DNA of 64,000 nucleotides, from the NCBI GenBank assembly GCA_049585795.1, contig JBAVAQ010000091.1, positions 174,027 through 238,026 on the forward strand. Reading direction: 5' to 3'. The notes beneath the pieces are model-generated. The model had not been told where the DNA came from. It saw nothing but the letters and a program-made list of their open reading frames with translations, and did no database searches. Both the position numbers and the translations under genes were made by a program. The DNA comes from JABDBE01 sp049585795 (GTDB taxonomy: Bacteria > Acidobacteriota > Terriglobia > Terriglobales > Acidobacteriaceae). This document shows positions 51,739-61,185 of this stretch, piece after piece (position 1 is the first letter of the stretch; each line of letters starts with the position of its first letter).

Positions 51739-52878
51739 ATGCAGAGGCGAATCGAACTCGACGCGGCAAGGGGAGCGATGTTGGTGTGGATGACGCTCAC
51801 ACACCTGCCCACCGTTCTCAGTAACTATTTCAATCAGCCCTTCGGCTTCGTCTCGGGCGCAGAAGGATTTATCTTTCTCTCAGCCCTATTTACAGGCCGG
51901 ATTTACTTCCTCGCCGCTGAACGGAACGGCTATCGAGCCATGGCCAGGAAGCTCTGGATGCGCACAGCTCGACTTTATCTCTATCACGTTGCGCTGCTGG
52001 GTATCGCATTTGTGGTGGTGGCGCATCTCGCTTCCGGTGGCAATCGACCGGCCTTGCATAACCTCCTCGACTTTTATTTCGCCGCGCCCAGGCAAGCTCT
52101 CATTTACGCTGCGTTATTGATCTACCGGCCACCTCTGCTCGACATTCTGCCGATGTACATTACCTTCTTGCTGCTGACGCCGGTGATTCTGAAACTGGCC
52201 CGGAAAGGGCGTTGGAAGCTCATTCTGGGGGCAGGATTCACATTCTGGTTCTTAGCGCAATTTGGACTTCGCCAGGTTCTCTATGATTTTGGTACACGCG
52301 TCACCGGAATCAACGTTCCGCTGAGTGCTACGGGATCTTTCGACTTGTTCGCGTGGCAATTTATGTGGTTGGTGGGCCTGTATTGCGGAGTCCGCTGGTC
52401 GCAGGACGATCTGCCGGTCACCAAATGGGCCAGACGGATGCTGATCCCTGCCGTCGTAATTGTGCCGGTCCTGTTTGCCTTGCGGCAATGGGTAGGACGC
52501 GGCATTGAGCTCGGAATATTTGAGGTCTCCTTCGATAAGTGGCATTTGGGAGTGGTGCGGATCGTCAATTTCGCAGCCATTGCAGCGTTGCTGATTCGGT
52601 TCCAACCGTTTGTGAAAGCACTGGCGATTCGGCCGCTTGTAGTGATGGGTCAGGCTTCTCTGCAAGTCTTTTGCGCCCACTTATTATTCTGCTTCGCCGG
52701 CCTCGCGGTCATGGGAGACGCTCCCGTCGTGGTCGGCTGGCATGAAGCGATACTCGTGACCGCCACGCTGGTGGGGATGTTTGTGACCGCGCGAATCTTC
52801 AACAAGCAGAAGAGTCCGAAGAGCTACCCCTGGACGGACCGGTCGACGGGCAGGCCTCTTGCGCAATTCGGCGACTGA
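51739..52878 (+). CDS. OpgC-like acyltransferase membrane protein
   Basis: The 379-residue integral membrane protein has about 10 hydrophobic segments and resembles the OpgC family, which adds succinyl groups to periplasmic glucans. The N-terminus IELDAARGAMLVWMTLTHLP is characteristic of acyltransferase-3/OpgC proteins, followed by the GFVSGAEGFIFLSALFTGRI loop and KLWMRTARLYLYH. It could acylate a secreted polysaccharide; the donor is unknown. It lies 143 bp after the GH1 gene, on the same strand, with no clear ribosome binding site. Confidence 0.82.
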   Translation: MQRRIELDAARGAMLVWMTLTHLPTVLSNYFNQPFGFVSGAEGFIFLSALFTGRIYFLAAERNGYRAMARKLWMRTARLYLYHVALLGIAFVVVAHLASGGNRPALHNLLDFYFAAPRQALIYAALLIYRPPLLDILPMYITFLLLTPVILKLARKGRWKLILGAGFTFWFLAQFGLRQVLYDFGTRVTGINVPLSATGSFDLFAWQFMWLVGLYCGVRWSQDDLPVTKWARRMLIPAVVIVPVLFALRQWVGRGIELGIFEVSFDKWHLGVVRIVNFAAIAALLIRFQPFVKALAIRPLVVMGQASLQVFCAHLLFCFAGLAVMGDAPVVVGWHEAILVTATLVGMFVTARIFNKQKSPKSYPWTDRSTGRPLAQFGD

Positions 52879-53055
52879 AAAAACCTTTCCGTACGGGCCG
52901 AGCTCGTCAGAAGAAAGTTCCGTAATTTGTAAATCGGGGCAAACCTGCGAAAAATAGAATGGGCGAAAGAGTATAAATAAGGGAAAGAAACCGCTGCTGA
53001 ATGGATCGTTCTTTCAACCGGGGTTCGCGTCACCGTCAGCTTCCAAGGAGGTTCT

Positions 53056-53478
53056 ATGGATTGCATGAAGGGTTTAGTTCCGGTGATCGGATTTCTGCTC
53101 GTAGGACTGGGAGCAGTCGCGCAACAGTCAACGAACCCGCCCATGACCAGCAGTGGGGCGCCGGCATCCAACGTCAGCACGGTTCGCGGTTGCCTGAACG
53201 GTGAGCGCGGGAACTACATTGTGGTCGAGGACAAGACGGGCTTGGTCTATGTTCTAAAGGGTGTGGGTAACAAGCTCGATACTCATCTGCACCACGAAGT
53301 CGAAGTGAAAGGGAGATTGCGGTCTGGCACGATCAAAACTGGCGTAAATCCGATGAAGACCGGCAGCAATCCTAGCGATACCGAGCACGGAGTTGATGGT
53401 GTGCCGCTCGAGGTGGCCAACGTGCAGACGGACGTCCGCACCATCTCGAAACACTGTAAAGCTGCAGATGAGGATTAA
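53056..53478 (+). CDS. Small secreted protein
   Basis: The 140-residue protein has a signal peptide (MDCMKGLVPVIGFLLVGLGA, cleaved near VAQ) and a small beta-barrel-like mature part: RGCLNGERGNYIVVEDKTGL, then HHEVEVKGRLRSG, ending SKHCKAADED. A pair of cysteines may form a disulphide. The pattern resembles a family of short secreted proteins common in Acidobacteriota with an OB-fold-like core; I do not know its role. AAGGAGG lies 5 nt before the ATG. An intrinsic terminator follows about 90 bp downstream. Confidence 0.75.
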   Translation: MDCMKGLVPVIGFLLVGLGAVAQQSTNPPMTSSGAPASNVSTVRGCLNGERGNYIVVEDKTGLVYVLKGVGNKLDTHLHHEVEVKGRLRSGTIKTGVNPMKTGSNPSDTEHGVDGVPLEVANVQTDVRTISKHCKAADED

Positions 53479-53568
53479 CTCGCCGCGCGGTCAGCGTCTT
53501 GGCTCTGCACTCAAGGCGAAGAACTGCGCTCGCACAGGCCAGAATGTCCCGTTTCGTAAAGTTATGCA

Positions 53569-53592
53569 AAGATTGTGAGAATCTTCTTTTTT
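53569..53592 (+). terminator. Intrinsic terminator
   Basis: AAGATT (53569-53574) pairs with AATCTT (53580-53585) around a GTGAG loop, followed by C and six T residues. The stem is short but the T-tract is clean. It terminates the small secreted-protein gene and separates it from the Spy-like gene. Confidence 0.7.
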
Positions 53593-53658
53593 AGCGCAAC
53601 TTCCCCTCCGCAATCCCATTCATAGATGTAGACAGATCGCTTTGAAAGGAAGGTTTCA

Positions 53659-54123
53659 ATGCTCAAACAATGCCTGCTAGTTCTTCTCGCGATGGGATTA
53701 ATCTTGGTTGCCGCGCCTTTGGTCGCGGCCCAGGACAGCTCGTCCGGCGACCAGCAATCACCGCCCGCGCGCGAGGGTGGTCGCGGACATCATGGGCCGC
53801 CCGATCCGGCTCAGCGTACCCAGGAATTGACCAAACAGCTGAACTTAACCTCTGACCAGCAAACCAAGGTGCAGGGTATTCTTGAATCCGAACATTCGCA
53901 GATGCAGAGCTTGCGCCAGGATACTTCGCAATCGCAACAGGATCGCCGCAGCAAGATGATGGACATCCGCAAGACCAGCGACTCGCAGATCCGCGGCTTG
54001 CTCGACTCCACACAGCAAAAGAAGTGGGACGACATGCAAGCCCAGCGTGAGCAATGGATGAAAAACGGCCACCACGGACCGCCGGGCGCGGGCGGCGACC
54101 AGCAAGCACCACCGCCCCAGTAA
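53659..54123 (+). CDS. Spy/CpxP-like periplasmic protein
   Basis: The 154-residue protein has a signal peptide (about 1-24) and a mature part rich in His/Gly/Pro at both ends with a helical core. The core has the LTxxQQ motif in LNLTSDQQTKVQGIL and a second LLDSTQQKKWDDMQ, as in the Spy/CpxP/ZraP family of periplasmic chaperones and metal-responsive proteins. The flanking HHGPP repeats could bind metal. AAGGAAGG precedes the ATG. Both sides are bounded by intrinsic terminators, so it is monocistronic. Confidence 0.82.
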   Translation: MLKQCLLVLLAMGLILVAAPLVAAQDSSSGDQQSPPAREGGRGHHGPPDPAQRTQELTKQLNLTSDQQTKVQGILESEHSQMQSLRQDTSQSQQDRRSKMMDIRKTSDSQIRGLLDSTQQKKWDDMQAQREQWMKNGHHGPPGAGGDQQAPPPQ

Positions 54124-54148
54124 GAACTATTCTCTGAGAAACACCAAG

Positions 54149-54197
54149 GCTGGTCGTTCTTTCGCGCTGAGACCGCAAAACAAACGACCGGCTTTTT
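54149..54197 (+). terminator. Intrinsic terminator after the Spy-like gene
   Basis: GCTGGTCGTT (54149-54158) pairs with AACGACCGGC (54183-54192) with one G-T wobble; the loop is 24 nt. A run of five T follows at once. The spacing from the stop codon is 26 bp. Confidence 0.7.
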
Positions 54198-54281
54198 GAC
54201 GCAATCCTGGAGTCTTGCTCTCTCCTTGCCGCGAGCGACGTATAATTCAAACCATGCAAAAGCTGCCTATGGAGTTGGGCC

Positions 54282-57107
54282 GTGCCCGAGTCCATTGATT
54301 GGCCGCGGGCCTATTCCCCGCGACGTCGCCGAAACCTCATTCTCATTTTCGCCATACTTGCCGGGATTTTCTTCGTCTCTCGGACCGTGCTCTCGTATTA
54401 CGTGGACGTACTCTGGTTCGAGTCGCTCGGGTACGGCGAAGTATTCTGGAAAACACAGAGCCTGCAGTGGGGAATCTTTGCGGTTTTTACAATCGCGACC
54501 TTTCTCATTCTGTACGGATCATTCCTGGCCCTGAAGCGGGCGCACCTTCCGGACCTGCCGAGCGGTCACACGATTTTCATCGGCCAACAGCCGGTGAGGT
54601 TGCCGGTCGAACCGGTTTTGCGTCTTATCGCGCTGGTCGTCTCACTCGCCATTGCAGCTTTAACCGGCGCCGGCATGATGGTCGAATGGCCGACGCTCGC
54701 GCTTTTTTGGTACGCGCCGGGCACTGCTGGAGCAGTGGATCCGATTTTCGGCAAACCACTGAACTTCTTTCTGTTCACCTTGCCGGCTTGGCAGCTTGTC
54801 GCCGGTTGGTTGCTTACGCTTGCCCTCATCACCTGCGCGCTCGCGGTTTTCTTCGTTTTCATCTCGGGCGGAACCAGTGTGCTTGCCGGGCGTCGTAGTT
54901 ACGTCACCGTGCCCTGGCGCGGATTTTCCATCACGTTTGCATTCCTGCTACTGGTCCTCGCAGTGCTGGCGTATCTCGGCCGCTTCGAGCGCATGTTCGA
55001 GGATCACACCATCTTCGGAGGCGTGACCTACACCGACGCGCACGTCACCCTGACCGGAATGCTCATCGTGTGTGCGGCGCTCGTTGTTGGCGCGGTAATC
55101 GCAGCGGCCAACGCCGTATCAATGCAGCGGGCGCGCTGGCTGGTCGCGGCGGTCGCACCGGCGGTGGTGTGTTATTTCGGTCTTCAGATTGTCGCCTGGT
55201 ACGTCAGCAGTTTTATCGTCAAACCAAACGAACTGGTTCGCGAGCAACCATACATCGCGCACAACATCGAATTCACGCGGCAGGCCTATGGGTTGGACCG
55301 GGTCTTGCAACGCAAGTTTCCCGCGGAGACAACCGTCGAGGCGGCGGACCCGGCGAACAATCAGGCTACGCTTCAGAACATCCGGCTGTGGGACTGGCGC
55401 GCACTGCAGGATACGCTGCGCCAAATTCAGGAAATCCGAACCTACTATGATTTTCCCGATATCGATATTGATCGCTATCAGATCGAGGGCACGACTCGCG
55501 AGGTGATGTTAGCCACGCGCGAGTTGAACGTCGACAAGCTCCCGGAAAGCAGTCGCAACTGGATCAACGAAAAGCTTATCTATACCCACGGCTATGGCAT
55601 CACCATGAACCCGGTGAATGGGTTCACGCCGGAAGGGTTGCCCACTCTTATTCTCAGCAATATGCCGGTGCAGAGCACCGTGCCTGGGCTGAACGTGACC
55701 CGGCCAGAGGTCTATTTCGGCGAGCTGACGGATACCGACGTGTACGTGAAAACGCGGCAGAAAGAATTCAACTATCCGCAAGGCCAGACTAACAATTTAA
55801 ATTCCTACGAGGGCACTGGCGGGATTGTCCTCGGCGGTTTTCTGCGGCGCATCATAATCGCGTCCGACCGCGGCGACCTCTCAAAGCTGCCGTTCAGCGA
55901 TGACGTAAATCCGGAGAGCCGCTTGCTGATGCGGCGCAACGTGCGTGACCGCGTAGCCACGCTAGCCCCATTCCTTACGTTTGATCCCGATCCCTACATC
56001 GTCCTCGGCGACAACGGCCACCTGTCCTGGATTATGGATGGGTTCACGGTCTCAGACAGCTATCCGTATTCCACCCATTACCGCCTCGACAGCAACGCCG
56101 TTAACTACATGCGGAACAGCGTCAAGGTGGTCATCGACGCTTACGATGGTACAACTACGTTTTATGTGTTTGACCCCGGCGATCCGATCATCGCTGCTTA
56201 TCGCCGTATCTTTCCGGCACTGTTCAAGGACGCGGCCGCGATGCCTCCAGACCTGCGCAAGCACGTGCGCTATCCCGAGTTGTTGCTCAAGCTGCAGGCG
56301 GCAGTTTACGGCCTTTATCACATGACCGATACGGAAGCGTTCTACAACCGCGAGGACCTGTGGACGGTCGCGTCTGAAGTTGGCATGGGCGAGGGGGGCG
56401 AGCAAACCACGCAGACCATGGAACCGAATTTCGTGCTGATGAAACTGCCGGACGAAAGCGGCATGGAGTTCGTGGAGATCCTGCCATTCACACCGGCGAA
56501 CCGGAATAATCTGATTGGTTGGATTGCCGGACGCAGCGATGGCGCACACTATGGGACCTCGGTGGTCTACGACTTTCCCAAGACAAAGCTGGTCGACGGA
56601 CCACTGCAGATCGAGGCGCGAATCGATCAGAACGCGCAGCTTTCCGGACAATTGACGTTGTGGAATCAGCAAGGCTCGCATGTGCGCCGCGGGGCTCTGC
56701 TGGTGATTCCGACGGGGAAAGCATTGTTGTATGCAGAGCCGATCTACCTGCAGGCCGAACGCAGTCCGATGCCGGAGTTGCGTCTGGTCGTGCTGGCAGT
56801 GCAAGACCGGCTTGCCTACGGACCAACCTTTGAGTCGGCGATGGGGGCGCTTTTCGGTGGAGCGGCCTCATCGCTGACTGCCGCAGCCACGAGCACGGCG
56901 GCCACTCCTGGCGAGGCGGCGCGTAATGCACCGTCATCTGCTGCGTCGCCACAAACTGCGGGGGACCTCAACGCCCTCATCGCGGAAGCCGCCAAAGACC
57001 TCGCCGACTACCAGCGCCTCACGGCAGAAGGCAAGCTGGGCGAGGCTGGACAGAAGCTTGAACAGTTGAAACGCGCTTTGGACGAACTGAATCAGCGTAA
57101 GAAGTGA
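54282..57107 (+). CDS. UPF0182-family large membrane protein
   Basis: The 941-residue protein belongs to the UPF0182 family, whose function is not established. It has an N-terminal part with about seven hydrophobic segments (about residues 20-310), including VLWFESLGYGEVFWKTQSL, and a large extracytoplasmic part with NPVNGFTPEGLPTLILSNMP and YFGELTDTDVYVKTRQKEF. A coiled-coil-like Ala/Gln-rich tail ends the protein. It starts with GTG at 54282 with GGAG 8 nt upstream, and a perfect TATAAT lies 36 bp before it (54241-54246), without a good -35. Confidence 0.9.
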   Translation: MPESIDWPRAYSPRRRRNLILIFAILAGIFFVSRTVLSYYVDVLWFESLGYGEVFWKTQSLQWGIFAVFTIATFLILYGSFLALKRAHLPDLPSGHTIFIGQQPVRLPVEPVLRLIALVVSLAIAALTGAGMMVEWPTLALFWYAPGTAGAVDPIFGKPLNFFLFTLPAWQLVAGWLLTLALITCALAVFFVFISGGTSVLAGRRSYVTVPWRGFSITFAFLLLVLAVLAYLGRFERMFEDHTIFGGVTYTDAHVTLTGMLIVCAALVVGAVIAAANAVSMQRARWLVAAVAPAVVCYFGLQIVAWYVSSFIVKPNELVREQPYIAHNIEFTRQAYGLDRVLQRKFPAETTVEAADPANNQATLQNIRLWDWRALQDTLRQIQEIRTYYDFPDIDIDRYQIEGTTREVMLATRELNVDKLPESSRNWINEKLIYTHGYGITMNPVNGFTPEGLPTLILSNMPVQSTVPGLNVTRPEVYFGELTDTDVYVKTRQKEFNYPQGQTNNLNSYEGTGGIVLGGFLRRIIIASDRGDLSKLPFSDDVNPESRLLMRRNVRDRVATLAPFLTFDPDPYIVLGDNGHLSWIMDGFTVSDSYPYSTHYRLDSNAVNYMRNSVKVVIDAYDGTTTFYVFDPGDPIIAAYRRIFPALFKDAAAMPPDLRKHVRYPELLLKLQAAVYGLYHMTDTEAFYNREDLWTVASEVGMGEGGEQTTQTMEPNFVLMKLPDESGMEFVEILPFTPANRNNLIGWIAGRSDGAHYGTSVVYDFPKTKLVDGPLQIEARIDQNAQLSGQLTLWNQQGSHVRRGALLVIPTGKALLYAEPIYLQAERSPMPELRLVVLAVQDRLAYGPTFESAMGALFGGAASSLTAAATSTAATPGEAARNAPSSAASPQTAGDLNALIAEAAKDLADYQRLTAEGKLGEAGQKLEQLKRALDELNQRKK

Positions 57108-57165
57108 TCTTCGTAGACCAACTGCTCGCGGGGGTGGGTCTCGTGAAACAGCTGCAAATTGTCAG

Positions 57166-57558
57166 TCAGTGATCCTCGCTCAATCTCCCCCGGAACTGGA
57201 TGATTTTGCGCCGATCGCGTTTCGATGGTTTGCCTGCGGGTAATTGTTCGAATTGCTTGATCGCCTTGTACTCTGCTGCCACCTTCAGCCGAAGCTCATG
57301 ACTGGCCGGTGTCTCGCGATAAAGGGTTTGCGCAACCGACGCGGAGCCTCGCACTTCGCTGAGAGCTAAGACTTCCACTTGAAAGACGCCGCCGTCGTTG
57401 GTCACTTGTAACATGTCTCCAATACGGACCTCGCGCGCAGGCTTGGTAGGTTGACCGTTGGATTGAATCCTGCCGAGTTCACAGGCTCGCGCAGCCAGGC
57501 TGCGTGTCTTAAAAAATCTGGCAGCCCACAACCACTTGTCCATCCGAACGCTGGCCAT
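57166..57558 (-). CDS. hslR: Hsp15-like S4-domain RNA-binding protein
   Basis: The 130-residue basic protein has the S4 RNA-binding domain at its N-terminus (MASVRMDKWLWAARFFKTRS, then LAARACELGRIQSNGQPTKP) and a Lys/Arg-rich end, as in Hsp15/HslR, which rescues stalled 50S-peptidyl-tRNA complexes. Length and layout agree with that family. Divergent from the DNA glycosylase gene across 56 bp. Confidence 0.85.
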   Translation of the reverse strand: MASVRMDKWLWAARFFKTRSLAARACELGRIQSNGQPTKPAREVRIGDMLQVTNDGGVFQVEVLALSEVRGSASVAQTLYRETPASHELRLKVAAEYKAIKQFEQLPAGKPSKRDRRKIIQFRGRLSEDH

Positions 57559-57614
57559 GCTCTATCTTAGTAGACCGCTTGCAAAAGCGCTGTCGCACCC
57601 GCAAGCTAATCAAC

Positions 57615-58514
57615 ATGCCCGAACTTCCAGATATCGCCGCTTATATCCGCGCGCTTGAATCACGGATCGTGGGGCGACCCATCGAGCACATACGGTTGTC
57701 GAATCCCTTCTTGCTTCGCACCGTACAACCACCACTTACCGATGTGGAAGGCCGCATCGTGCGCGAGTTGCGACGCATCGGCAAGCGCATTGCGATTGGA
57801 GTAGAAGGCGATCTATGGCTGGTGCTACATTTGATGATCGCCGGACGATTGCACTGGCGCCCGCGCGCAGCCAAGATGGCCGGGCGTAAGACCCTGGCAG
57901 CTTTCGATTTTCCCCACGGGTCTCTTGTGCTCACCGAGGCTGGCACAAAGCATCGCGCGTCGCTGTATGTCCTCGCAGGAGAGCAGGCGTTGCAGTCTAT
58001 CGACCCTGGCGGAATCGACGTCTTCGGCAGCAATCTCGACTCGTTTCGCGAAGCGCTGACGGCCGAAAACCGCACCCTGAAAAGGGCGCTTACTGATCCG
58101 CGGATACTCAGCGGCATCGGCAATGCGTATTCCGACGAAATCCTGCACGCTGCCCAATTGTCTCCGATCGTACTGACCCGAAAGTTGAAGCCCGATGAAT
58201 GGCAACGGCTGTTCGCTGCCACGCGCGATACTCTTGGGCTTTGGATACGCCGGCTGCGGGCGGAAGCGGAAACTGGCTTTCCGGAAAAGGTGACTGCATT
58301 TCGCAAGGAGATGGCGGTTCACGGACGCTACGGGGAACCATGCCCGAGGTGCGGAGAAAAGGTTCAGCGAATTCGCTACGCTGACAACGAAACCAACTAC
58401 TGTGCCCGTTGCCAGACCGCAGGGAAAGTTCTGGCTGACCGGAGTTTGTCCCGGCTATTGCGATCTGACTGGCCGCGTACATTGGATGAGCTCGAAGCGC
58501 TTAAGCGCCGCTAG
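57615..58514 (+). CDS. mutM: Fpg/Nei-family DNA glycosylase-lyase
   Basis: The 299-residue base-excision repair enzyme has N-terminal MPELPDI with the catalytic proline and the Glu3 as in Fpg/Nei, the H2TH region (KRALTDPRILSGIGNAYSDE, about 155-175), and a C-terminal zinc finger with two CxxC pairs (CPRCGEK and CARCQTA). FpG and Nei subfamilies are not separated by eye; the DIAAYIRALE opening is somewhat Nei-like. ATG 57615 is chosen because the catalytic Pro must be residue 2; the frame extends 12 codons upstream. Repair of oxidised bases is the expected role. Confidence 0.88.
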   Translation: MPELPDIAAYIRALESRIVGRPIEHIRLSNPFLLRTVQPPLTDVEGRIVRELRRIGKRIAIGVEGDLWLVLHLMIAGRLHWRPRAAKMAGRKTLAAFDFPHGSLVLTEAGTKHRASLYVLAGEQALQSIDPGGIDVFGSNLDSFREALTAENRTLKRALTDPRILSGIGNAYSDEILHAAQLSPIVLTRKLKPDEWQRLFAATRDTLGLWIRRLRAEAETGFPEKVTAFRKEMAVHGRYGEPCPRCGEKVQRIRYADNETNYCARCQTAGKVLADRSLSRLLRSDWPRTLDELEALKRR

Positions 58515-58911
58515 AATCCCCGCCACGGTGATCGATCCCACAGGAAAGGAAGAGTCAAATGGAATTGGCCGTAGTTCCAAGAAAAACGGTATCACAGGTA
58601 TCACCCCCCACAAGTTAACCCGAGAGGTTCTGGGCCTTGATCACCAGCACTCGCCTAAATTTCACACCTGCACAACGCGACGCGACCAGCTTCATGCATC
58701 TAGCCCGACAAGTCCGAACTAGATGGCCCGATCTCGTCTCGTGATCCAACAGACTTTGGATGCGGCTTCGATTGCGCTAAGTCCGCTCTAACGTCCCGAT
58801 GGCCCAGACGCCTCAAATTCGGCGATGTGTTCGTTGGCGATATTCGGACCCTTTTATTGTCCCGATTGAGTTAAGGGATGTTCCCAACCGAATACGGCAC
58901 CAACGGAGGAG
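58515..58911. other. Intergenic stretch with possible decayed or tiny reading frame
   Basis: This 397-bp gap lies between two convergent genes. A 19-codon frame at 58559-58618 (MELAVVPRKTVSQVSPPTS) has a good AGGAAAGGAAGAG upstream but ends early and shows no family. A 9-bp tandem, GGTATCACA/GGTATCACC, lies within it. The rest has no convincing gene, terminator or repeat. Confidence 0.4.
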
Positions 58912-61152
58912 CTAGAACACGCGGCCCAAAGCAAAGAACCAGGTGGCATGTCCCGTGTCACCGACACTTCCGCCTACGAACAGGGGGCCAATCGCCGTCT
59001 TTGCGATCACCCCGGCCGCGCCATCAGTAGGAAGTTTGCTCACGCCGGGTGCGTTGAACATTTTCGCAACCTCATAGAACGTGATCGCGTACACGCCATC
59101 GCCAACGAAGGGTGGGAGATTCGCCAATCTGTGCAGGTATCCCGTGCGGAAGAGGTAATACTGATCTCCGCGCACCTCGTTCGTACCGTAGGCAAGCAAC
59201 CCGCCCTGCCCTCCGAGAAAGTATTGCGGAATGCCGGTGTGGTCGTAGCCAATGGTCGACCCGCCCTGAGCCCACAGGAAAACGGAACCTGGCTTGGACA
59301 CGGTTTTGAAAAACTCGGTTTTCAGCTCCAAAGTTGGAAATGCGGAGGGTGCTCCCGGGCTCGCATCGAGCCAGTGGAAATTCAACTCGCCCAAATAACC
59401 ACTTCGTGGAATGATCGCAGCGTCCCGGTGGTCGGTGAGGAGGCGAAATCGCCAGGCTCCGACTCCACCTTTGACCGAACTGAATAGCGGAGTGCCGAAC
59501 TTCAAGTTCGCATTCAGGTATCCGATTTCATAGCCTGCGCGGACTTCGCTGAACCGGCTCAGCGCGTAGCCGAAGTCAAGCCCAACTCCTGCCCTCCCGA
59601 GACGGTAGTCCGCCTGCGGGTTCTGGTAGGAATAGATCCATTGCGTGGACTCACTTGCGCTCACCTGTGGCGCGAAGAACCACCGGGAGGTTTGGCTAAA
59701 TCTTTTGTAGAACTCGGTGGAAATCCCGTAGGTGTTTCCGAAACTAAAATCTGTACGTAATTCCCCTCCATACCCCGCGACGTCGAGGAACGTTAAACGT
59801 CCTCCTATCGCGAAGGTGACGTTGTCGGGCTCGGCGCCATTCAGATCAACGACAGGTTGCAGAACAGGCGGCGCATAATTCTTCTCGTGAACGATAACCA
59901 GTAGGCCGACTTGACCATCATTCTGGATCAGAAAATAGGAAGCGCTGTCGAATTTACCCACTCCGGTCAAGCGGGTCAGATACTGTTCCAGCTTTGGGGT
60001 GTCGATCGGTTTGCCAACCACAGGCTGGAGAAAGGTCTGGATTTTTTTCTCCGCATCGGGAGTCGTACCCTCCACTCTTACAAATTGTGGAATGCCTACA
60101 GGTCCTTTCTTACGCGCATCGCGCTGCGCCAGGTATTCATTCCATGCGGCCTGATCGAGAGCATAAGGCAGCAGGACTTTGGCCTTCTCCTCTGCCGCCT
60201 TCATGCCCTGCTGGATCAGTGCGTCCGCTTTGTCGAATCCCAGGGCAGTGAATTTCTGAACATCCACTTTGACAACGATGTCAGCCGCCTCCATCCCCCG
60301 GACTTCGGTGGCCGCGGTGCCGACAGTGATTGCCTGGCCGAGCACACTGAAGAGAGAGTGGATTTCATCTGCAGTAGCGGGAGCGACCTGGAGATGAATC
60401 GCGATGACCACATCCGGTCCCATCTGGCGCACGACATCTGTGGGCAGGTTGTCCACCAGGGCACCATCCACATACACGCGGTCTCCGTCGCGGATGGGAG
60501 AGAAAATTGCCGGCAGGGACATGGAGGACCGCATGGCAAGACCAATCGGACCGGTAGAAAACACATGTTCCTTTCCTGAAATCAGTTCGGTGGAAACGCA
60601 GCGGAAGGGGATCGGCAGGTCATCGAACGATTTCACCGAAGAATAGGCTAGCGTTTCCCTGTCGATGACCAGGTCGATTTGATGTCCTGCACTCAATCCA
60701 GACGGGAGGGTCGCCCCGTGTTTAAAACCTATGACCAAGTCGTTTTGAACCGCACGCGCATCCTCCTTGCGGCGGTATGAGAGATCTTGGTAGGGAGTCT
60801 GGCCGCTGATAACGAGCGGCCAGTCCATTTGCTTGACAAGTCGTTCGAGTTCATCCGGGCTCTTGCCGGTCGCGTACATGCCTCCCACCAGGGCACCCAT
60901 GCTGTTTCCGGAGAGATAGTCGATGGGAATGTGGTGCTGTTCAAACCACCTGAGCACCCCGATGTGGGCCAGTCCGAGCGCGCCGCCGCCTTCGAGCGCA
61001 ACTCCGATGGTCAGCCGCTTGGGAGCCGGTGCTCCGTCCTGCGCAACAGTGATGAGCGAAGACACGCTTAGAGTGAAGAGAACGAGCGCGATCCTCACCG
61101 GTACGTTATAAGATCGCTGGTGCGTCCCTTCAAATGGAGAAATACGATTCAT
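58912..61152 (-). CDS. Patatin-like phospholipase with POTRA and beta-barrel (type Vd autotransporter-like)
   Basis: The 746-residue protein has a signal peptide (about 1-38), a patatin domain with the oxyanion motif EGGGALG (about 54-60), the nucleophile Ser in SGNSMGA (about 84), and the catalytic Asp in VYVDGALVDN (about 229). It then has a POTRA-like region (about 370-445) and a C-terminal barrel with alternating strands ending WFFALGRVF, whose final Phe fits an outer-membrane beta-signal. This matches type Vd autotransporters such as PlpD. It should act as an outer-membrane-anchored or surface-exposed lipase. ATG 61152 is chosen because GGAGG lies just upstream. It is the last gene of a three-gene operon. 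Confidence 0.9.
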   Translation of the reverse strand: MNRISPFEGTHQRSYNVPVRIALVLFTLSVSSLITVAQDGAPAPKRLTIGVALEGGGALGLAHIGVLRWFEQHHIPIDYLSGNSMGALVGGMYATGKSPDELERLVKQMDWPLVISGQTPYQDLSYRRKEDARAVQNDLVIGFKHGATLPSGLSAGHQIDLVIDRETLAYSSVKSFDDLPIPFRCVSTELISGKEHVFSTGPIGLAMRSSMSLPAIFSPIRDGDRVYVDGALVDNLPTDVVRQMGPDVVIAIHLQVAPATADEIHSLFSVLGQAITVGTAATEVRGMEAADIVVKVDVQKFTALGFDKADALIQQGMKAAEEKAKVLLPYALDQAAWNEYLAQRDARKKGPVGIPQFVRVEGTTPDAEKKIQTFLQPVVGKPIDTPKLEQYLTRLTGVGKFDSASYFLIQNDGQVGLLVIVHEKNYAPPVLQPVVDLNGAEPDNVTFAIGGRLTFLDVAGYGGELRTDFSFGNTYGISTEFYKRFSQTSRWFFAPQVSASESTQWIYSYQNPQADYRLGRAGVGLDFGYALSRFSEVRAGYEIGYLNANLKFGTPLFSSVKGGVGAWRFRLLTDHRDAAIIPRSGYLGELNFHWLDASPGAPSAFPTLELKTEFFKTVSKPGSVFLWAQGGSTIGYDHTGIPQYFLGGQGGLLAYGTNEVRGDQYYLFRTGYLHRLANLPPFVGDGVYAITFYEVAKMFNAPGVSKLPTDGAAGVIAKTAIGPLFVGGSVGDTGHATWFFALGRVF

Positions 61153-61185
61153 GGAGCCTCCGGTTTCTTCAATCTCTATTGCCAA

